Source: Luteibacter anthropi (GTDB taxonomy: Bacteria; Pseudomonadota; Gammaproteobacteria; Xanthomonadales; Rhodanobacteraceae). Taken from it: DNA of 64,000 nt. Numbering within the stretch: the first letter of the stretch is position 1; each line of letters opens with the position of its first letter. The stretch is from positions 211,875-275,874 of the forward strand of contig NZ_JAARLZ010000007.1 of the NCBI RefSeq assembly GCF_011759365.1, written 5' to 3'. Shown here one piece after another: positions 1-7,975 of this stretch. The notes under the pieces were generated by a model. The model made no database searches, was not told the DNA's origin, and saw nothing but the letters and a program-made list of their open reading frames with translations. The position numbers and the translations under genes were made by a program.

Positions 1-96
1 CTGTCGAGCGACGATCTGGGTGGTGCCGCCGCCGATCACTTCGCTTGGATGAAAGCGCCCGATGCCGTCGCGGCACGGATCGCAAACGCCATCTGA
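1..96 (+). CDS. C-terminal end of an unidentified protein (partial)
   Basis: An open frame enters the window in phase 1 and ends at a TGA at 94-96, giving 31 residues that include a DHFAWMKAPDAV stretch. A conserved His close to the C-terminus followed by a short amphipathic helix would suit an alpha/beta-hydrolase, but this is only a guess because the rest of the gene lies outside the window. It is followed by 55 bases before the pirin gene, on the same strand. Confidence 0.45.
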   Translation: MSSDDLGGAAADHFAWMKAPDAVAARIANAI

Positions 97-151
97 GCAA
101 ACGGCAACGTGTGTTGCGTTACGCTTCGGGTAGTTCTTGCGGAGAGTGACG

Positions 152-1027
152 ATGAGTCCGGATCTGATCGACGGCAAACAGCGCGACCTGGGCGATGGCT
201 TCGTCGTCCGTCGCATGCTGCCCCACCTGAAAGCCCGTCATGTCGGGCCCTTCGTTTTCTTCGACCAGATGGGTCCTGCCGCGTTTGGTGAAGACACCGG
301 CATGGATGTGCGTCCGCATCCGCATATCGGCCTGGCCACGGTCACCTGGTTGTTCGATGGCGCGATCCGCCATCGCGACAGCCTGGGCAGCCATGTCGAT
401 ATCCATCCGGGTGACGTGAACTGGATGACGGCCGGTCGCGGCATCGTGCACTCCGAGCGCACGCCGCCGGTGGAGCGTCATCACGGCCAGAAACTGCATG
501 GCATCCAGGTGTGGGTGGCCCTGCCCAAGACCCACGAGACGATCGAGCCGGAATTTCACCATCACCCGGCGAGCGAACTGCCGCGCGTGGATGTCGATGG
601 CGGACAGTTGGTGGTGATCGCTGGCGATGCCTTTGGCGTTACCTCGCCCGTGCGCGTCTTTGCACCCATGTTCTTCGTCGAGGCGCGCCTGAAGCGCGGT
701 TCCCGCCTCACCATGCCGGCGCATCACGCGGAGTGGGGCGCCTATGTCGTCGAGGGTGCCGCGCGCTTCGGCGATCTCGACCTGAGCGCACTGGACATGG
801 GCGTGGCCCACGATGGCGAACCGCCGGTGCTCGAAGCACGTGAGGATGCGCTGGTGATGCTGTTCGGCGGCGCGCCGCTCGATGGCGAGCGTCACCTGTG
901 GTGGAATTTCGTTGCCAGTTCGAAGGAGCTGATCGAAGCGGCCAAGGCGGATTGGGCGGCTTCGGCAGAGCGTTTTCCCGTCGTGCCCGGCGACGAGCAC
1001 GAGCGTATTCCCCTGCCGCCACACTGA
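152..1027 (+). CDS. Pirin family protein
   Basis: A 291-residue bicupin of the pirin family. The N-terminal cupin carries the metal-binding pattern expected of pirins: RPHPHIGLATVTWLFDG supplies two His, and the following HRDSLG and GIVHSE segments supply the third His and the Glu. The C-terminal cupin is the usual degenerate one. Bacterial pirins are cytoplasmic iron-binding proteins; some have quercetinase activity and others act as redox-sensing regulators, and the sequence does not decide between these. The ATG at 152 is chosen because GGAGAG lies 5 bases upstream at 141-146; a TTG at 137 in the same frame lacks such a site. The gene lies 13 bases upstream of the small membrane protein at 1041, so the two are probably co-transcribed. 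Confidence 0.93.
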   Translation: MSPDLIDGKQRDLGDGFVVRRMLPHLKARHVGPFVFFDQMGPAAFGEDTGMDVRPHPHIGLATVTWLFDGAIRHRDSLGSHVDIHPGDVNWMTAGRGIVHSERTPPVERHHGQKLHGIQVWVALPKTHETIEPEFHHHPASELPRVDVDGGQLVVIAGDAFGVTSPVRVFAPMFFVEARLKRGSRLTMPAHHAEWGAYVVEGAARFGDLDLSALDMGVAHDGEPPVLEAREDALVMLFGGAPLDGERHLWWNFVASSKELIEAAKADWAASAERFPVVPGDEHERIPLPPH

Positions 1028-1040
1028 AGGGAGGGTCGCC

Positions 1041-1346
1041 ATGTCGACGTTCGCCAGTTTTCGTGATTTTTATCCGTACTACCTTGGAGAGCACGCCGAC
1101 GTGCGATGTCGGCGGCTGCACTTCGCGGGTAGCTGGGTAGTCTTGCTGGTGATTGCCCTCACCGTGATCACCGGCCAGCTTCTCTGGCTGCTGCTGGTAC
1201 CCGTGGCAGGCTACGGCTTCGCCTGGGCAGGCCATTTCGTGTTCGAGAAGAATCGCCCGGCGACCTTCCGCCATCCGCTCTACAGCCTCATGGGCGACTG
1301 GCGGATGTTCTGGGACATCCTGCGCGGCCGCGTTCGCCTGCGCTGA
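1041..1346 (+). CDS. Mpo1-like (DUF962) membrane protein
   Basis: A 101-residue protein opening with FASFRDFYPYYLGEH and containing a conserved His/Asn-rich loop (RLHFAGSW, GHFVFEKNRPATF) typical of the Mpo1/YGL010w (DUF962) family. Two hydrophobic segments span roughly residues 33-67. In yeast Mpo1 is an iron-dependent dioxygenase of fatty-acid alpha-oxidation; the short bacterial members are commonly annotated only as Mpo1-like, and the role here is unproven. A GAAGGGAGGG ribosome-binding site precedes the ATG. It probably forms a two-gene unit with the pirin. Confidence 0.85.
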   Translation: MSTFASFRDFYPYYLGEHADVRCRRLHFAGSWVVLLVIALTVITGQLLWLLLVPVAGYGFAWAGHFVFEKNRPATFRHPLYSLMGDWRMFWDILRGRVRLR

Positions 1347-1374
1347 CGCGTAGACGAACGGGGCCTCTTACAGG

Positions 1375-2637
1375 TCAGGCCACCTCCATGGCCAGCTGGC
1401 GGGCGCCCTCGCGTTGTGCGCGACGGCTGGCACTCCATTCGGGAAGGCGCATGACTTCGCGCGCATCGCGGCAGGTGTCTACCAGGCGCTCCACATCGCC
1501 GTCGCTCATGCCCGCGTTGAGCGTGAGGCGAAGCAGCGAACGACTCTGCGTGGTGGCGGGCGCACTGAAGACGGAGCCGTAGATGCCATGCTGCTCCATG
1601 ACATCCCGCACATGGGCGGTGAGCAGTTCCTCGCCCGCTTCGAAGGCCACGATCTGTTCCGTACCATCGGCAATGGGATAACCCAGTGCGGCCAGTTCGC
1701 GGCGTACGTGCTGCGTGACATCCCTCAGGCGAAGGCGCCGCCATGTTTCGTTCTGGATGACCCGGTGTGACGCACTGAGGCCGGCCAGTTCATGGGGAAG
1801 CAGCGACGAGCTGAAGATGGCGGGCAACGCTTCGCAGCCGAAATAGTCCTTGAAGCGCGTGGTGCAGGCGATGAACCCGGCGCGACTGCAATAGGCCTTG
1901 GCGAGGCTGGCGGTAATGAAGTGCACGCGATCGTTGAGGCCCAGACTGGCGACGAGACCTTCGCCCAGATCGCCATGCGTACCCAGCGAGTGGGATTCGT
2001 CGACCACCAGCACGCATCCATTGGCCTCCGACAGATCGGCGATGCGCTCCAGCGGAGCCAGGCTGCCGTTGGTGCTGTAAACGGAATCGACCACGATCAC
2101 GCCCGGTCCGTTGCGAAGGATCTGCCGTTCGAGATGGGCTACGTCGTTGTGCAGCACCGACACGGCCTTGGCGCCTGCGCTGCGAATGCCTTCCCATAGC
2201 GATGCATGGGCCAGCATATCGACGTACACGGGGATGCGATCCTCTGCGATGGACTGGATCAGGCCCACGTTGGCGGCAAAGCCGGACTGGGCAAGGATGC
2301 CGTCTTCGCTGCCGACGGCACGTGCCAGCTCGCGTTCTGCGCGGTGGATGGGTTCGTCGGCATCCTGCTGGAACAGGGCGGACATCATCATGCCCAGGCC
2401 GCCCTTGCTGAGTGCTTCGCGTTGGGCCTCGACGATGGCGGGATGGCCGGCGATCGCGAGGTAGTCGTTGCTCTGGAGCATCAGTGCATCGGATTGAGGG
2501 CGGCGACCGCGCAAAATGTGACGACCGCCCCAGTCAATGGCAACGCGTTCGTTGTGGAATTTCTCTACCCTGCGATGGACGAAATCAGGGAGTGCCGGTG
2601 CCTTCGCAATGCGGTGCAGAACGGTAACTTTCTCCAT
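1375..2637 (-). CDS. Alpha-hydroxyketone autoinducer synthase, CqsA/LqsA type
   Basis: A 420-residue fold-type I PLP enzyme of the alpha-oxoamine synthase group. D213 and H216 in VVDESHSLGTHG contact the cofactor, and K247 in ITASLAKAYCSRAG is the expected Schiff-base lysine. The ESHSLGTHG and ASLAKA variants resemble CqsA of Vibrio and LqsA of Legionella more than BioF or Kbl, which use DEAH/DECH and TLGKA. Family members condense an acyl-CoA with a small amino donor (SAM or 2-aminobutyrate for CqsA) to form CAI-1/LAI-1-type alpha-hydroxyketone signals. The assignment is strengthened by the next two genes upstream on the same strand, a receiver-domain regulator and a CqsS/LqsS-like kinase. 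It is separated from the regulator by 274 bases rich in inverted repeats, so it may have its own promoter. The chain length of the product cannot be read from sequence. The main alternative is a generic AONS-family enzyme. Confidence 0.85.
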   Translation of the reverse strand: MEKVTVLHRIAKAPALPDFVHRRVEKFHNERVAIDWGGRHILRGRRPQSDALMLQSNDYLAIAGHPAIVEAQREALSKGGLGMMMSALFQQDADEPIHRAERELARAVGSEDGILAQSGFAANVGLIQSIAEDRIPVYVDMLAHASLWEGIRSAGAKAVSVLHNDVAHLERQILRNGPGVIVVDSVYSTNGSLAPLERIADLSEANGCVLVVDESHSLGTHGDLGEGLVASLGLNDRVHFITASLAKAYCSRAGFIACTTRFKDYFGCEALPAIFSSSLLPHELAGLSASHRVIQNETWRRLRLRDVTQHVRRELAALGYPIADGTEQIVAFEAGEELLTAHVRDVMEQHGIYGSVFSAPATTQSRSLLRLTLNAGMSDGDVERLVDTCRDAREVMRLPEWSASRRAQREGARQLAMEVA

Positions 2638-2911
2638 GGGTCATCTCTCTGGTGGTGATGGGGGTGGGCGATATCCACGTGCGCAGCACGCCCGTGCTGC
2701 ACACGCGCGCAGGCCTCGCCCGGCCAGCGCGTGATGTGAGTCGAGGCATCCTGTGGATTCCCTTGGGGAATCCCGCCTCTTGCCTTACCAGTAGAGACGT
2801 CGCCAGACCCGTCGGGTCGGAACGACAAAGTGCATTCCTATGCAGGGGACGTCGCCGTAGGCCCAATAGTGGGCCACGGGGATGTCTCTCCGTTTGAGAA
2901 AATTGGACAGC
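2638..2911. promoter_or_regulatory. Inverted-repeat-rich gap between regulator and autoinducer synthase genes
   Basis: This 274-base gap holds no convincing gene. It contains several dyads: arms at 2679-2690 and 2693-2704 (12 bases, one mismatch), 2755-2762 and 2766-2773 (GGATTCCC, perfect), and 2860-2865 and 2870-2875 (GGCCCA, perfect). The motif GACGTCGCC occurs twice. None is followed by a T-run in the minus direction, so they are not ordinary terminators. They may be operators, a processed leader or a small RNA; this is inference. Confidence 0.4.
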
Positions 2912-3949
2912 TCAGATGAAGCGTGGACGACTGTCTGCCGAAAGGCTCAGGTCCTGCTCACGCAACCAGCTGCGATACGACTTCACATGCTGGAGACGGA
3001 ACCGCTCTACATCGTCGATGAGCGCGTAGTAATACCACTGTTCGCCAGAGACTGCCGTCGCCGGGTACATGTGGCTTTCCGGATTCTCTACGCCCTTGTG
3101 GTAGAAGCCGTCACGCGACGCGAACCAGGGCAGGGCGTCGCCGCTGCGCAGGGCGTCGAGCACGGCAGGAGGAGCCCCCAGATCTGCCGCAATTTCATAA
3201 TGCGTGCGCAGGTCTTCGTCGGTCTGGACCAGCAGGAAGCGGCCGATGCCCCAGGCGTCCACCAGCAGCAGGCCGGTGGGATTGCAGTGCACATAGCACT
3301 CCACGGGCTGGAACGTGGCCGTGACGCTTTGCAGCACTTCGCGGAATGCCGGATCGCGCAGGAACCGGAAATTGCCCAGGGCCAGGGTCTCGGCCACGAA
3401 GGCGCTGGCACGATCAAAATAGCGGCGCTGCAGCTCGACGATGGCGGTCTGCAGCTTTTCGATGGCAAGCGGGTCGCTCTTGCGGATGAAGCGATCGATG
3501 ACGCCGGAGTTGAACGCATCGATGGCCGTGGCGTCGTCTGCGCGCCCGGTCAGGAGGATCTTGCCGATGTGGGGGTTCGGCAGGCGCTTGCAGAAGGTGA
3601 TGCCGTCCATCTCCGGCATGGCCTGGTCGACCACCACCACCGATATCTCGGCGAAGCGCTCGGGGTCGTAGACCACGCGATGGATCGAGTCGATGTCCAG
3701 GGCCACCAGCTCCTGGGTTTCGGACGGGCGGTCTTTCCACCGATAGAGCCAGCCGCCGCCGGGCACGGGGCGGCTGCCGTTGTTGCCGAGGGTGGCCAGG
3801 GCACTACGGGGCGAGCTGAAGGTGCGTACACGGACCATCGGGTCGAGCAGCAGCGGCACGACGTCGAGGTATTCCTCGTGGTCGTCCACCAGCACCGTGG
3901 TGGTTGGAAAATGGAAGGGCTGGATATCGCCCTGCGAGTTCAACGTCAT
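2912..3949 (-). CDS. LqsR-like response regulator
   Basis: A protein of about 345 residues with an N-terminal receiver domain. The acidic pair lies in VLVDDHEEYL near residue 23, the phospho-acceptor Asp near residue 108 in VVVVDQAMPEMDG, the Thr in ILLTG and the Lys in FIRKSD. About 45 extra residues sit between the first acidic pair and the phospho-acceptor strand, which is unusual for a receiver. The remaining 170 or so residues match no output domain I recognise, and there is no DNA-binding helix-turn-helix. This architecture resembles LqsR of the Legionella quorum-sensing system. The ATG at 3949 overlaps the kinase TGA by one base; a GTG at 3952 would give a 4-base overlap. Either way translation is coupled to the kinase. 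Confidence 0.8.
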   Translation of the reverse strand: MTLNSQGDIQPFHFPTTTVLVDDHEEYLDVVPLLLDPMVRVRTFSSPRSALATLGNNGSRPVPGGGWLYRWKDRPSETQELVALDIDSIHRVVYDPERFAEISVVVVDQAMPEMDGITFCKRLPNPHIGKILLTGRADDATAIDAFNSGVIDRFIRKSDPLAIEKLQTAIVELQRRYFDRASAFVAETLALGNFRFLRDPAFREVLQSVTATFQPVECYVHCNPTGLLLVDAWGIGRFLLVQTDEDLRTHYEIAADLGAPPAVLDALRSGDALPWFASRDGFYHKGVENPESHMYPATAVSGEQWYYYALIDDVERFRLQHVKSYRSWLREQDLSLSADSRPRFI

Positions 3950-5328
3950 CACTGCCGGTCCCCGGTTTCTGGATGCGGGAAGGTAAGGATGAATTCGGTG
4001 AACTCACCCAGGTTGGTTCGGCAGACGATGCTACCGCCCATATGCTCCATCGCCGCGCGGCAAAAAGCGAGGCCTATGCCCAGCCCTGTCACCGTGCCGG
4101 CGCCTGCACTGGTGCTGGCGTAGGAGTAGAAACGGTTGAAAATGCGCGGCAGGACGTCCGGAGGGATGCCCGGCCCCGTGTCGTAGACACGAATGCGATT
4201 GGTGGGTTCATCCGGTTCTACGAAGATCCGGATTTCGCCCTTGCCGGCGCGGTCCGTATGAAAAAGCGCATTGCGAAGCAGGTTGAACAGGATATGCACC
4301 ACCAGCGTCTCTTCGCCGCTGAGAGGGAAGTCGCCCGTGGGAGACAGCATGATGCGGTCGCGCTCGGCACGGGAGCCATACGGGAAGCGCCGCAGGGCCT
4401 GCTCGACGCAATCCCGGGCGCTGAGCGGCGTGAGCGGCACCTCGCCGATGGGCCGTGCCGACAGCAGCAGCATGTCGATGATGGTGTTGGCGTAGGTGAC
4501 CTCGCGCTCCATGACGCCAATGCTGCGTTCCAGGGCATGCAGGTTCTGCGTGCGGATCTCCGGCACGGCCAGCCCCTCGCTTTCCGCCAGCCGGTGGCTG
4601 CGCAGCAGGTCGGGCATATAGCGCGCCACGGCGCGCGCGGCGATACGCAGCGAGCCCAGCGGAGTGCGCAGTTCGTGGGCGATATTGTTGGAGGCGGCCG
4701 TGAGCGCGTCGATACGCGATTGCTCGGCCATGTTGGACGAGACCGTGCAGGTGGCCCCGCCCACCATGCCGAACAGTAGCAGCGGCACGTATTCGAGCAT
4801 GGTCCGGCCGTGCAGGTGCGCGTCCGGCGAGAGTGCGAAGACCAGCCCCGCCAGCAGGGTACCCAGGGTGAACACCAGGAAGAAACTGGCGATGTCGAAC
4901 AGCATCATCAGCAGCATCACGCAGGCCAGGTGGGTCATCAGCCAGGCGGGCGTGGCGTTGCGTAGCGTCATGTAGCCCACGAAGAACGGCATCGCCACCG
5001 TCATCGCGAAGTACCAGTAGGTGGGCAGATGGGTGCGCAGGCGCCGCGGCCACCATGGCAGCAGCGCCAGCGGGATGAACGTGGCACTGCAGATCAGCCG
5101 CATCGGCAGGTTTTCGTACGGCTGGGGGAACAGGTACGCCCAGATGGGGTAGTACACCGCCAGCGAGAAACTGCCCACCACGCCGATCGCCACCATCTTC
5201 GGCTGCGAATAGCGCGTGCGCAGGAACATGGTGGTCTCGAAGCGCGCCATGGCGCGCAACAGCAGCCACCACTGCATGTGGACGAACGGCTTCTGGGTTG
5301 GCGGCCTGTCCTCTGGCGGGCTCATCAT
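3949..5328 (-). CDS. CqsS/LqsS-like sensor histidine kinase
   Basis: A 459-residue membrane kinase. About six hydrophobic segments occupy residues 45-200. The first is followed by FPQPYENLPMR, preceded by a YSQPK...YYPIWAYLF region, which closely matches the CqsS N-terminus that binds CAI-1. The H-box is NIAHELRTPLGSLR with His218, the N-box is NLLRNAL near 349-355, and the ATP lid has DTGPGIP (383-389) and GLGIGL (415-420). There is no fused C-terminal receiver, unlike Vibrio CqsS but like Legionella LqsS; the separate receiver gene follows directly. GGGGGA lies upstream of two adjacent ATG codons (5328 and 5325). It is inferred to sense the signal made by the synthase at 1375-2637 and to signal through the regulator. 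Confidence 0.87.
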   Translation of the reverse strand: MMSPPEDRPPTQKPFVHMQWWLLLRAMARFETTMFLRTRYSQPKMVAIGVVGSFSLAVYYPIWAYLFPQPYENLPMRLICSATFIPLALLPWWPRRLRTHLPTYWYFAMTVAMPFFVGYMTLRNATPAWLMTHLACVMLLMMLFDIASFFLVFTLGTLLAGLVFALSPDAHLHGRTMLEYVPLLLFGMVGGATCTVSSNMAEQSRIDALTAASNNIAHELRTPLGSLRIAARAVARYMPDLLRSHRLAESEGLAVPEIRTQNLHALERSIGVMEREVTYANTIIDMLLLSARPIGEVPLTPLSARDCVEQALRRFPYGSRAERDRIMLSPTGDFPLSGEETLVVHILFNLLRNALFHTDRAGKGEIRIFVEPDEPTNRIRVYDTGPGIPPDVLPRIFNRFYSYASTSAGAGTVTGLGIGLAFCRAAMEHMGGSIVCRTNLGEFTEFILTFPHPETGDRQ

Positions 5329-5359
5329 CGGTTCCCCCGGGTCGCGCTCAGGATGCGGT

Positions 5360-5749
5360 TCATCGGTACTGCCGGTGGCAGGACTGACAGGACTCGCCCA
5401 CCCGGGCGATCACGGCCGTGAGGCCGGCACAATCGGCGGGCGCCGCCGCGATGGCGTCGTCCAGCGAGGACGCCAGGTGCGTGGCGGCCTGTCCGAAGCC
5501 GGCGTCGGCCCCGGGGAACGCGGCGCCGATATCCCCGGCCTCCTGGCGCAGGCGCAGCAGATGCCCGGTCGTGACCTTGGCTTCGCAGCGGTTCGCCCGC
5601 ACGTTGTCGCGCAGCGCGCCCATATGGTGTTGCATAACCGCCATCACGGCCTTGTGGTACGGCGTGCCCTGGCGCAGCGCCGACAGGGCGAAGGTCGCCC
5701 CGATCGCGCCAATGGCGAGGCCGAGGATGACGAGGAGCAGGGCGCGCAT
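5360..5749 (-). CDS. Cytochrome c'-like protein
   Basis: A protein of about 129 residues starting MRALLLVILG, with a signal peptide or anchor over residues 1-22, a four-helix-like body and a haem-binding CQSCH motif five residues from the C-terminus. A single C-terminal CXXCH in a protein of this size is the pattern of class II cytochromes c (c'), periplasmic haem proteins that bind NO or CO. An upstream ATG at 5767 is possible, but the hydrophobic start at 5749 fits an export signal better and has GGA upstream. The gene ends 31 bases before the sensor kinase on the same strand, so it probably shares its transcript. Whether it takes part in signalling is unknown. Confidence 0.75.
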   Translation of the reverse strand: MRALLLVILGLAIGAIGATFALSALRQGTPYHKAVMAVMQHHMGALRDNVRANRCEAKVTTGHLLRLRQEAGDIGAAFPGADAGFGQAATHLASSLDDAIAAAPADCAGLTAVIARVGESCQSCHRQYR

Positions 5750-5813
5750 CGGATGTCCATGGATCATGAGACTGCCAGCATAGCCGACGGTCCCATTCTT
5801 TCAATATGAGATA

Positions 5814-6632
5814 ATGCCTGCTTTGTCGTCTACAGAGATTCCCGTGAGCACCGCCCAGGCCGAGCGTTTTGCCGGCATCGAACGGCTCTATGGCCGAGGC
5901 AGCCTGCAAAGCCTCGCCGACGCCCACGTATGCGTCATCGGTGTCGGGGGCGTGGGCTCCTGGGCCGCCGAGGCGCTGGCCCGCAGTGGTATCGGCCGGC
6001 TTACGCTGATCGACGGCGACGACGTCTGCGTGTCGAACACCAACCGCCAGCTGCACGCCCTGGATGGCCAGTACGGCAAGCCCAAGGTGGGTGTCGTGGC
6101 GGAACGTGCCCATGCGATCAATCCATTGCTGCGCCTGGAGGCCATCGAGAGCTTCCTTACGCCTACGAACCTGGACGACCTGCTGGACCGTGGCTACGAC
6201 ATGGTCATCGATGCCTGCGACGCGCTCAAGGTGAAGCTGGAGACCATCGTCTGGTGCCGCCGGCGCAAGCTGCCCCTGGTGACGGTCGGGGCAGCGGGCG
6301 GTCGCACCGATCCTACCCTGATCCGGGTCCGCGACCTGTCCCGCACCGAGCACGACGCCATGCTCAGCATGATCCGCAAGAAGCTTCGCCAGGAACACGG
6401 CTTCCCCCGCAATCCGGATCGCTTCTTCGGTGTCTCGGCGGTCTATTCGATGCAGAACGTCCAGTATCCGCAGGCCGATGGCAGCGTCTGCGGGGTACGC
6501 CCTCCGGGCAGCGACGCACTGAAGCTCGATTGTGGCGGCGGCCTCGGCGCGGCCACGCATGTCACGGGGGCCTTCGCCTTTGCTGCCGTGGGCAAGGCAC
6601 TGGAAAAGCTGACGGCGCGCGTCAGGGGCTGA
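5814..6632 (+). CDS. tcdA: tRNA threonylcarbamoyladenosine dehydratase
   Basis: A 272-residue E1-like ThiF/MoeB-family protein. VIGVGGVGSWAAEALARSG is the nucleotide-binding loop, LIDGDDVCVSNTNRQ the adenylation motif, and VIDACDALKVK follows. This pattern matches TcdA (CsdL/YgdL), which uses ATP to cyclise t6A37 to ct6A in tRNAs reading ANN codons. The ATG at 5814 lacks a ribosome-binding site and overlaps a GATAAT that could be the -10 element. A GTG at 5844, behind AGAGATT and giving VSTAQAERFAGIERLYG, may be the true start. It is divergent from the cytochrome gene and its stop abuts the stop of the convergent PLP enzyme. Confidence 0.93.
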   Translation: MPALSSTEIPVSTAQAERFAGIERLYGRGSLQSLADAHVCVIGVGGVGSWAAEALARSGIGRLTLIDGDDVCVSNTNRQLHALDGQYGKPKVGVVAERAHAINPLLRLEAIESFLTPTNLDDLLDRGYDMVIDACDALKVKLETIVWCRRRKLPLVTVGAAGGRTDPTLIRVRDLSRTEHDAMLSMIRKKLRQEHGFPRNPDRFFGVSAVYSMQNVQYPQADGSVCGVRPPGSDALKLDCGGGLGAATHVTGAFAFAAVGKALEKLTARVRG

Positions 6633-7682
6633 TCAGCGCAGGCCGGCGACGATCCTCAGGGCCTCTTCGAGACGCCCGCCATCCTCTTCTGCGGTAAGAC
6701 TGATTCGCAGGCCCCGGGCATGAGCCTGCGCAACGTCGCTACCCACGGTTACGCCAACGCCGGCTTCTGCGGCACGCGTGGCCCATGCCTGTGGGGATTC
6801 GCAGGGCAGCCAGGCATGCATGCCGCCGCCTGTCACGAGGCCGGCGCCAAGCATCGTCCGGGCGATGGCGTTGCGCCCGTCGAGTGCCGTGCGCAGTTCT
6901 TCCAGCAACGCATCTGCCGTGCCGTCGGTGATCCAACTGGCCACGATGGCCGGAAGAAAGGCAGGCAATCCATCCGTGGCATCGGCCAGCACGGCAGCGG
7001 CGCCCTCCCTGGCAACCATGCCCGGACAGCGGAGCCATCCGATACGCAGGCCCGGGCCGAGCACCTTGCCGATGCCGCCGGCGTGATAGCAGCGCTCCGG
7101 AACGAGATCGGCCAGTGGTACGGCGGCGTCACGAAGCAAGGGCGCATAGACGTCGCCCTCGATGATGGTGAGCCCACGCTTCGTCGCGACGGCGGCGATG
7201 GCTTCGCGTCGCTGCGGTGGCATGGTGATCGTCGTGGGGTTGTGCAGCGTGGGCTGTACATACACGGTGCGGGCACCGCTGGCCTGGGCCGCTTCCTCCA
7301 GGGCGTCGGCGCGCATGCCGTGCTCATCCATCGCGACGCTCACCGCCTTGATGCCGCGCGCCGTGGCGGCGCGATGAAAGCCGTGATACGTCAGTGCTTC
7401 CATCAACAGCATGTCGCCCGGCCGGCACGTGGCGTCCAGAGCCAGCGACAGGGCATGCCGTGCACCCAGGGTCAGGACAAGGTGGCGTGGCGCGACATGA
7501 CGGTGCCCCCCATGTCGCGTCATCCATTCGCCAAGCGCTGCCAGCACGGCGGGATCGCCGCCCGGGAGCGGGTAGCCCAGCATGCGGGCTTCGATCAGGA
7601 AACGGCCAAATGCCTCCGTCAGCCTGGCGGTTGCCGTCGCTCGCAGGGGAAGGTTGACGGCCAGGTCGTAGTGGTTGTTCAT
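6633..7682 (-). CDS. PLP-dependent aminotransferase, MocR-like catalytic domain alone
   Basis: A 349-residue fold-type I aminotransferase. LTLGARHALSLALD is the cofactor phosphate region, YVQPTLHNPTTITMP the substrate/cofactor Asn loop, IIEGDVYAPLLRD the Asp-Tyr pair, and YHAGGIGKVLGPGLRIGWL carries the Schiff-base Lys. QPTLHNPT with GDVY is typical of the aminotransferase half of MocR/GntR regulators, but there is no winged-helix domain before it: the ORF begins only about 25 residues ahead of the aminotransferase fold. It could be a free-standing transaminase or a regulator that lost its DNA-binding half. The substrate is unknown. The gene is monocistronic, convergent with tcdA. Confidence 0.8.
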   Translation of the reverse strand: MNNHYDLAVNLPLRATATARLTEAFGRFLIEARMLGYPLPGGDPAVLAALGEWMTRHGGHRHVAPRHLVLTLGARHALSLALDATCRPGDMLLMEALTYHGFHRAATARGIKAVSVAMDEHGMRADALEEAAQASGARTVYVQPTLHNPTTITMPPQRREAIAAVATKRGLTIIEGDVYAPLLRDAAVPLADLVPERCYHAGGIGKVLGPGLRIGWLRCPGMVAREGAAAVLADATDGLPAFLPAIVASWITDGTADALLEELRTALDGRNAIARTMLGAGLVTGGGMHAWLPCESPQAWATRAAEAGVGVTVGSDVAQAHARGLRISLTAEEDGGRLEEALRIVAGLR

Positions 7683-7714
7683 GAACAGGTGTCCGGCGCG
7701 ATACGCTTGCGCCC

Positions 7715-7975
7715 ATGTGGTGCGTCTATCTGATCGAATGCCGTAACGGTGCGTGGTATGCCGGAATCACCAACGACCTTCCGGCACGTTACGCCGCGCA
7801 CGAAGCGGGGAAGGGGGCGCGTTATACGCGCGCCCATCCGCCCGTGCGCCTGCTTGGCTCGCGGCCGTTTCCCGACCGGTCCTCGGCATCGAAGGCCGAG
7901 TACGAACTGAAGCGGTTGCCGCGCGGGCGCAAGCTGGCGTGGCTGGGTGTTCAGGGAGAGGCTGCCAGCGAATAA
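7715..7975 (+). CDS. GIY-YIG nuclease family protein
   Basis: An 86-residue protein consisting of one GIY-YIG fold. [18 protein letters not shown] corresponds to the two strands carrying the GIY and YIG elements (degenerate as VYL and YAG), followed by [14 protein letters not shown] with the conserved Arg and His, and a Glu in [10 protein letters not shown]. It resembles the UPF0213/YhbQ group of single-domain proteins, implicated in DNA processing or repair but poorly characterised. Its last 25 bases overlap the end of the convergent DUF3224 gene. Confidence 0.88.
   Translation: MWCVYLIECRNGAWYAGITNDLPARYAAHEAGKGARYTRAHPPVRLLGSRPFPDRSSASKAEYELKRLPRGRKLAWLGVQGEAASE

Noticed and set aside
1375..2637. 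A second kbl or bioF
   Set aside because: ESHSLGTHG and ASLAKA differ from the DEAH/DECH and TLGKA motifs of those enzymes, and the neighbours are signalling genes rather than threonine or biotin genes.
5325..6560. A 411-codon minus-strand frame across tcdA and the cytochrome c' gene
   Set aside because: It overlaps tcdA antisense; the supported minus-strand gene in this place is the 129-codon cytochrome c'-like protein in another frame.
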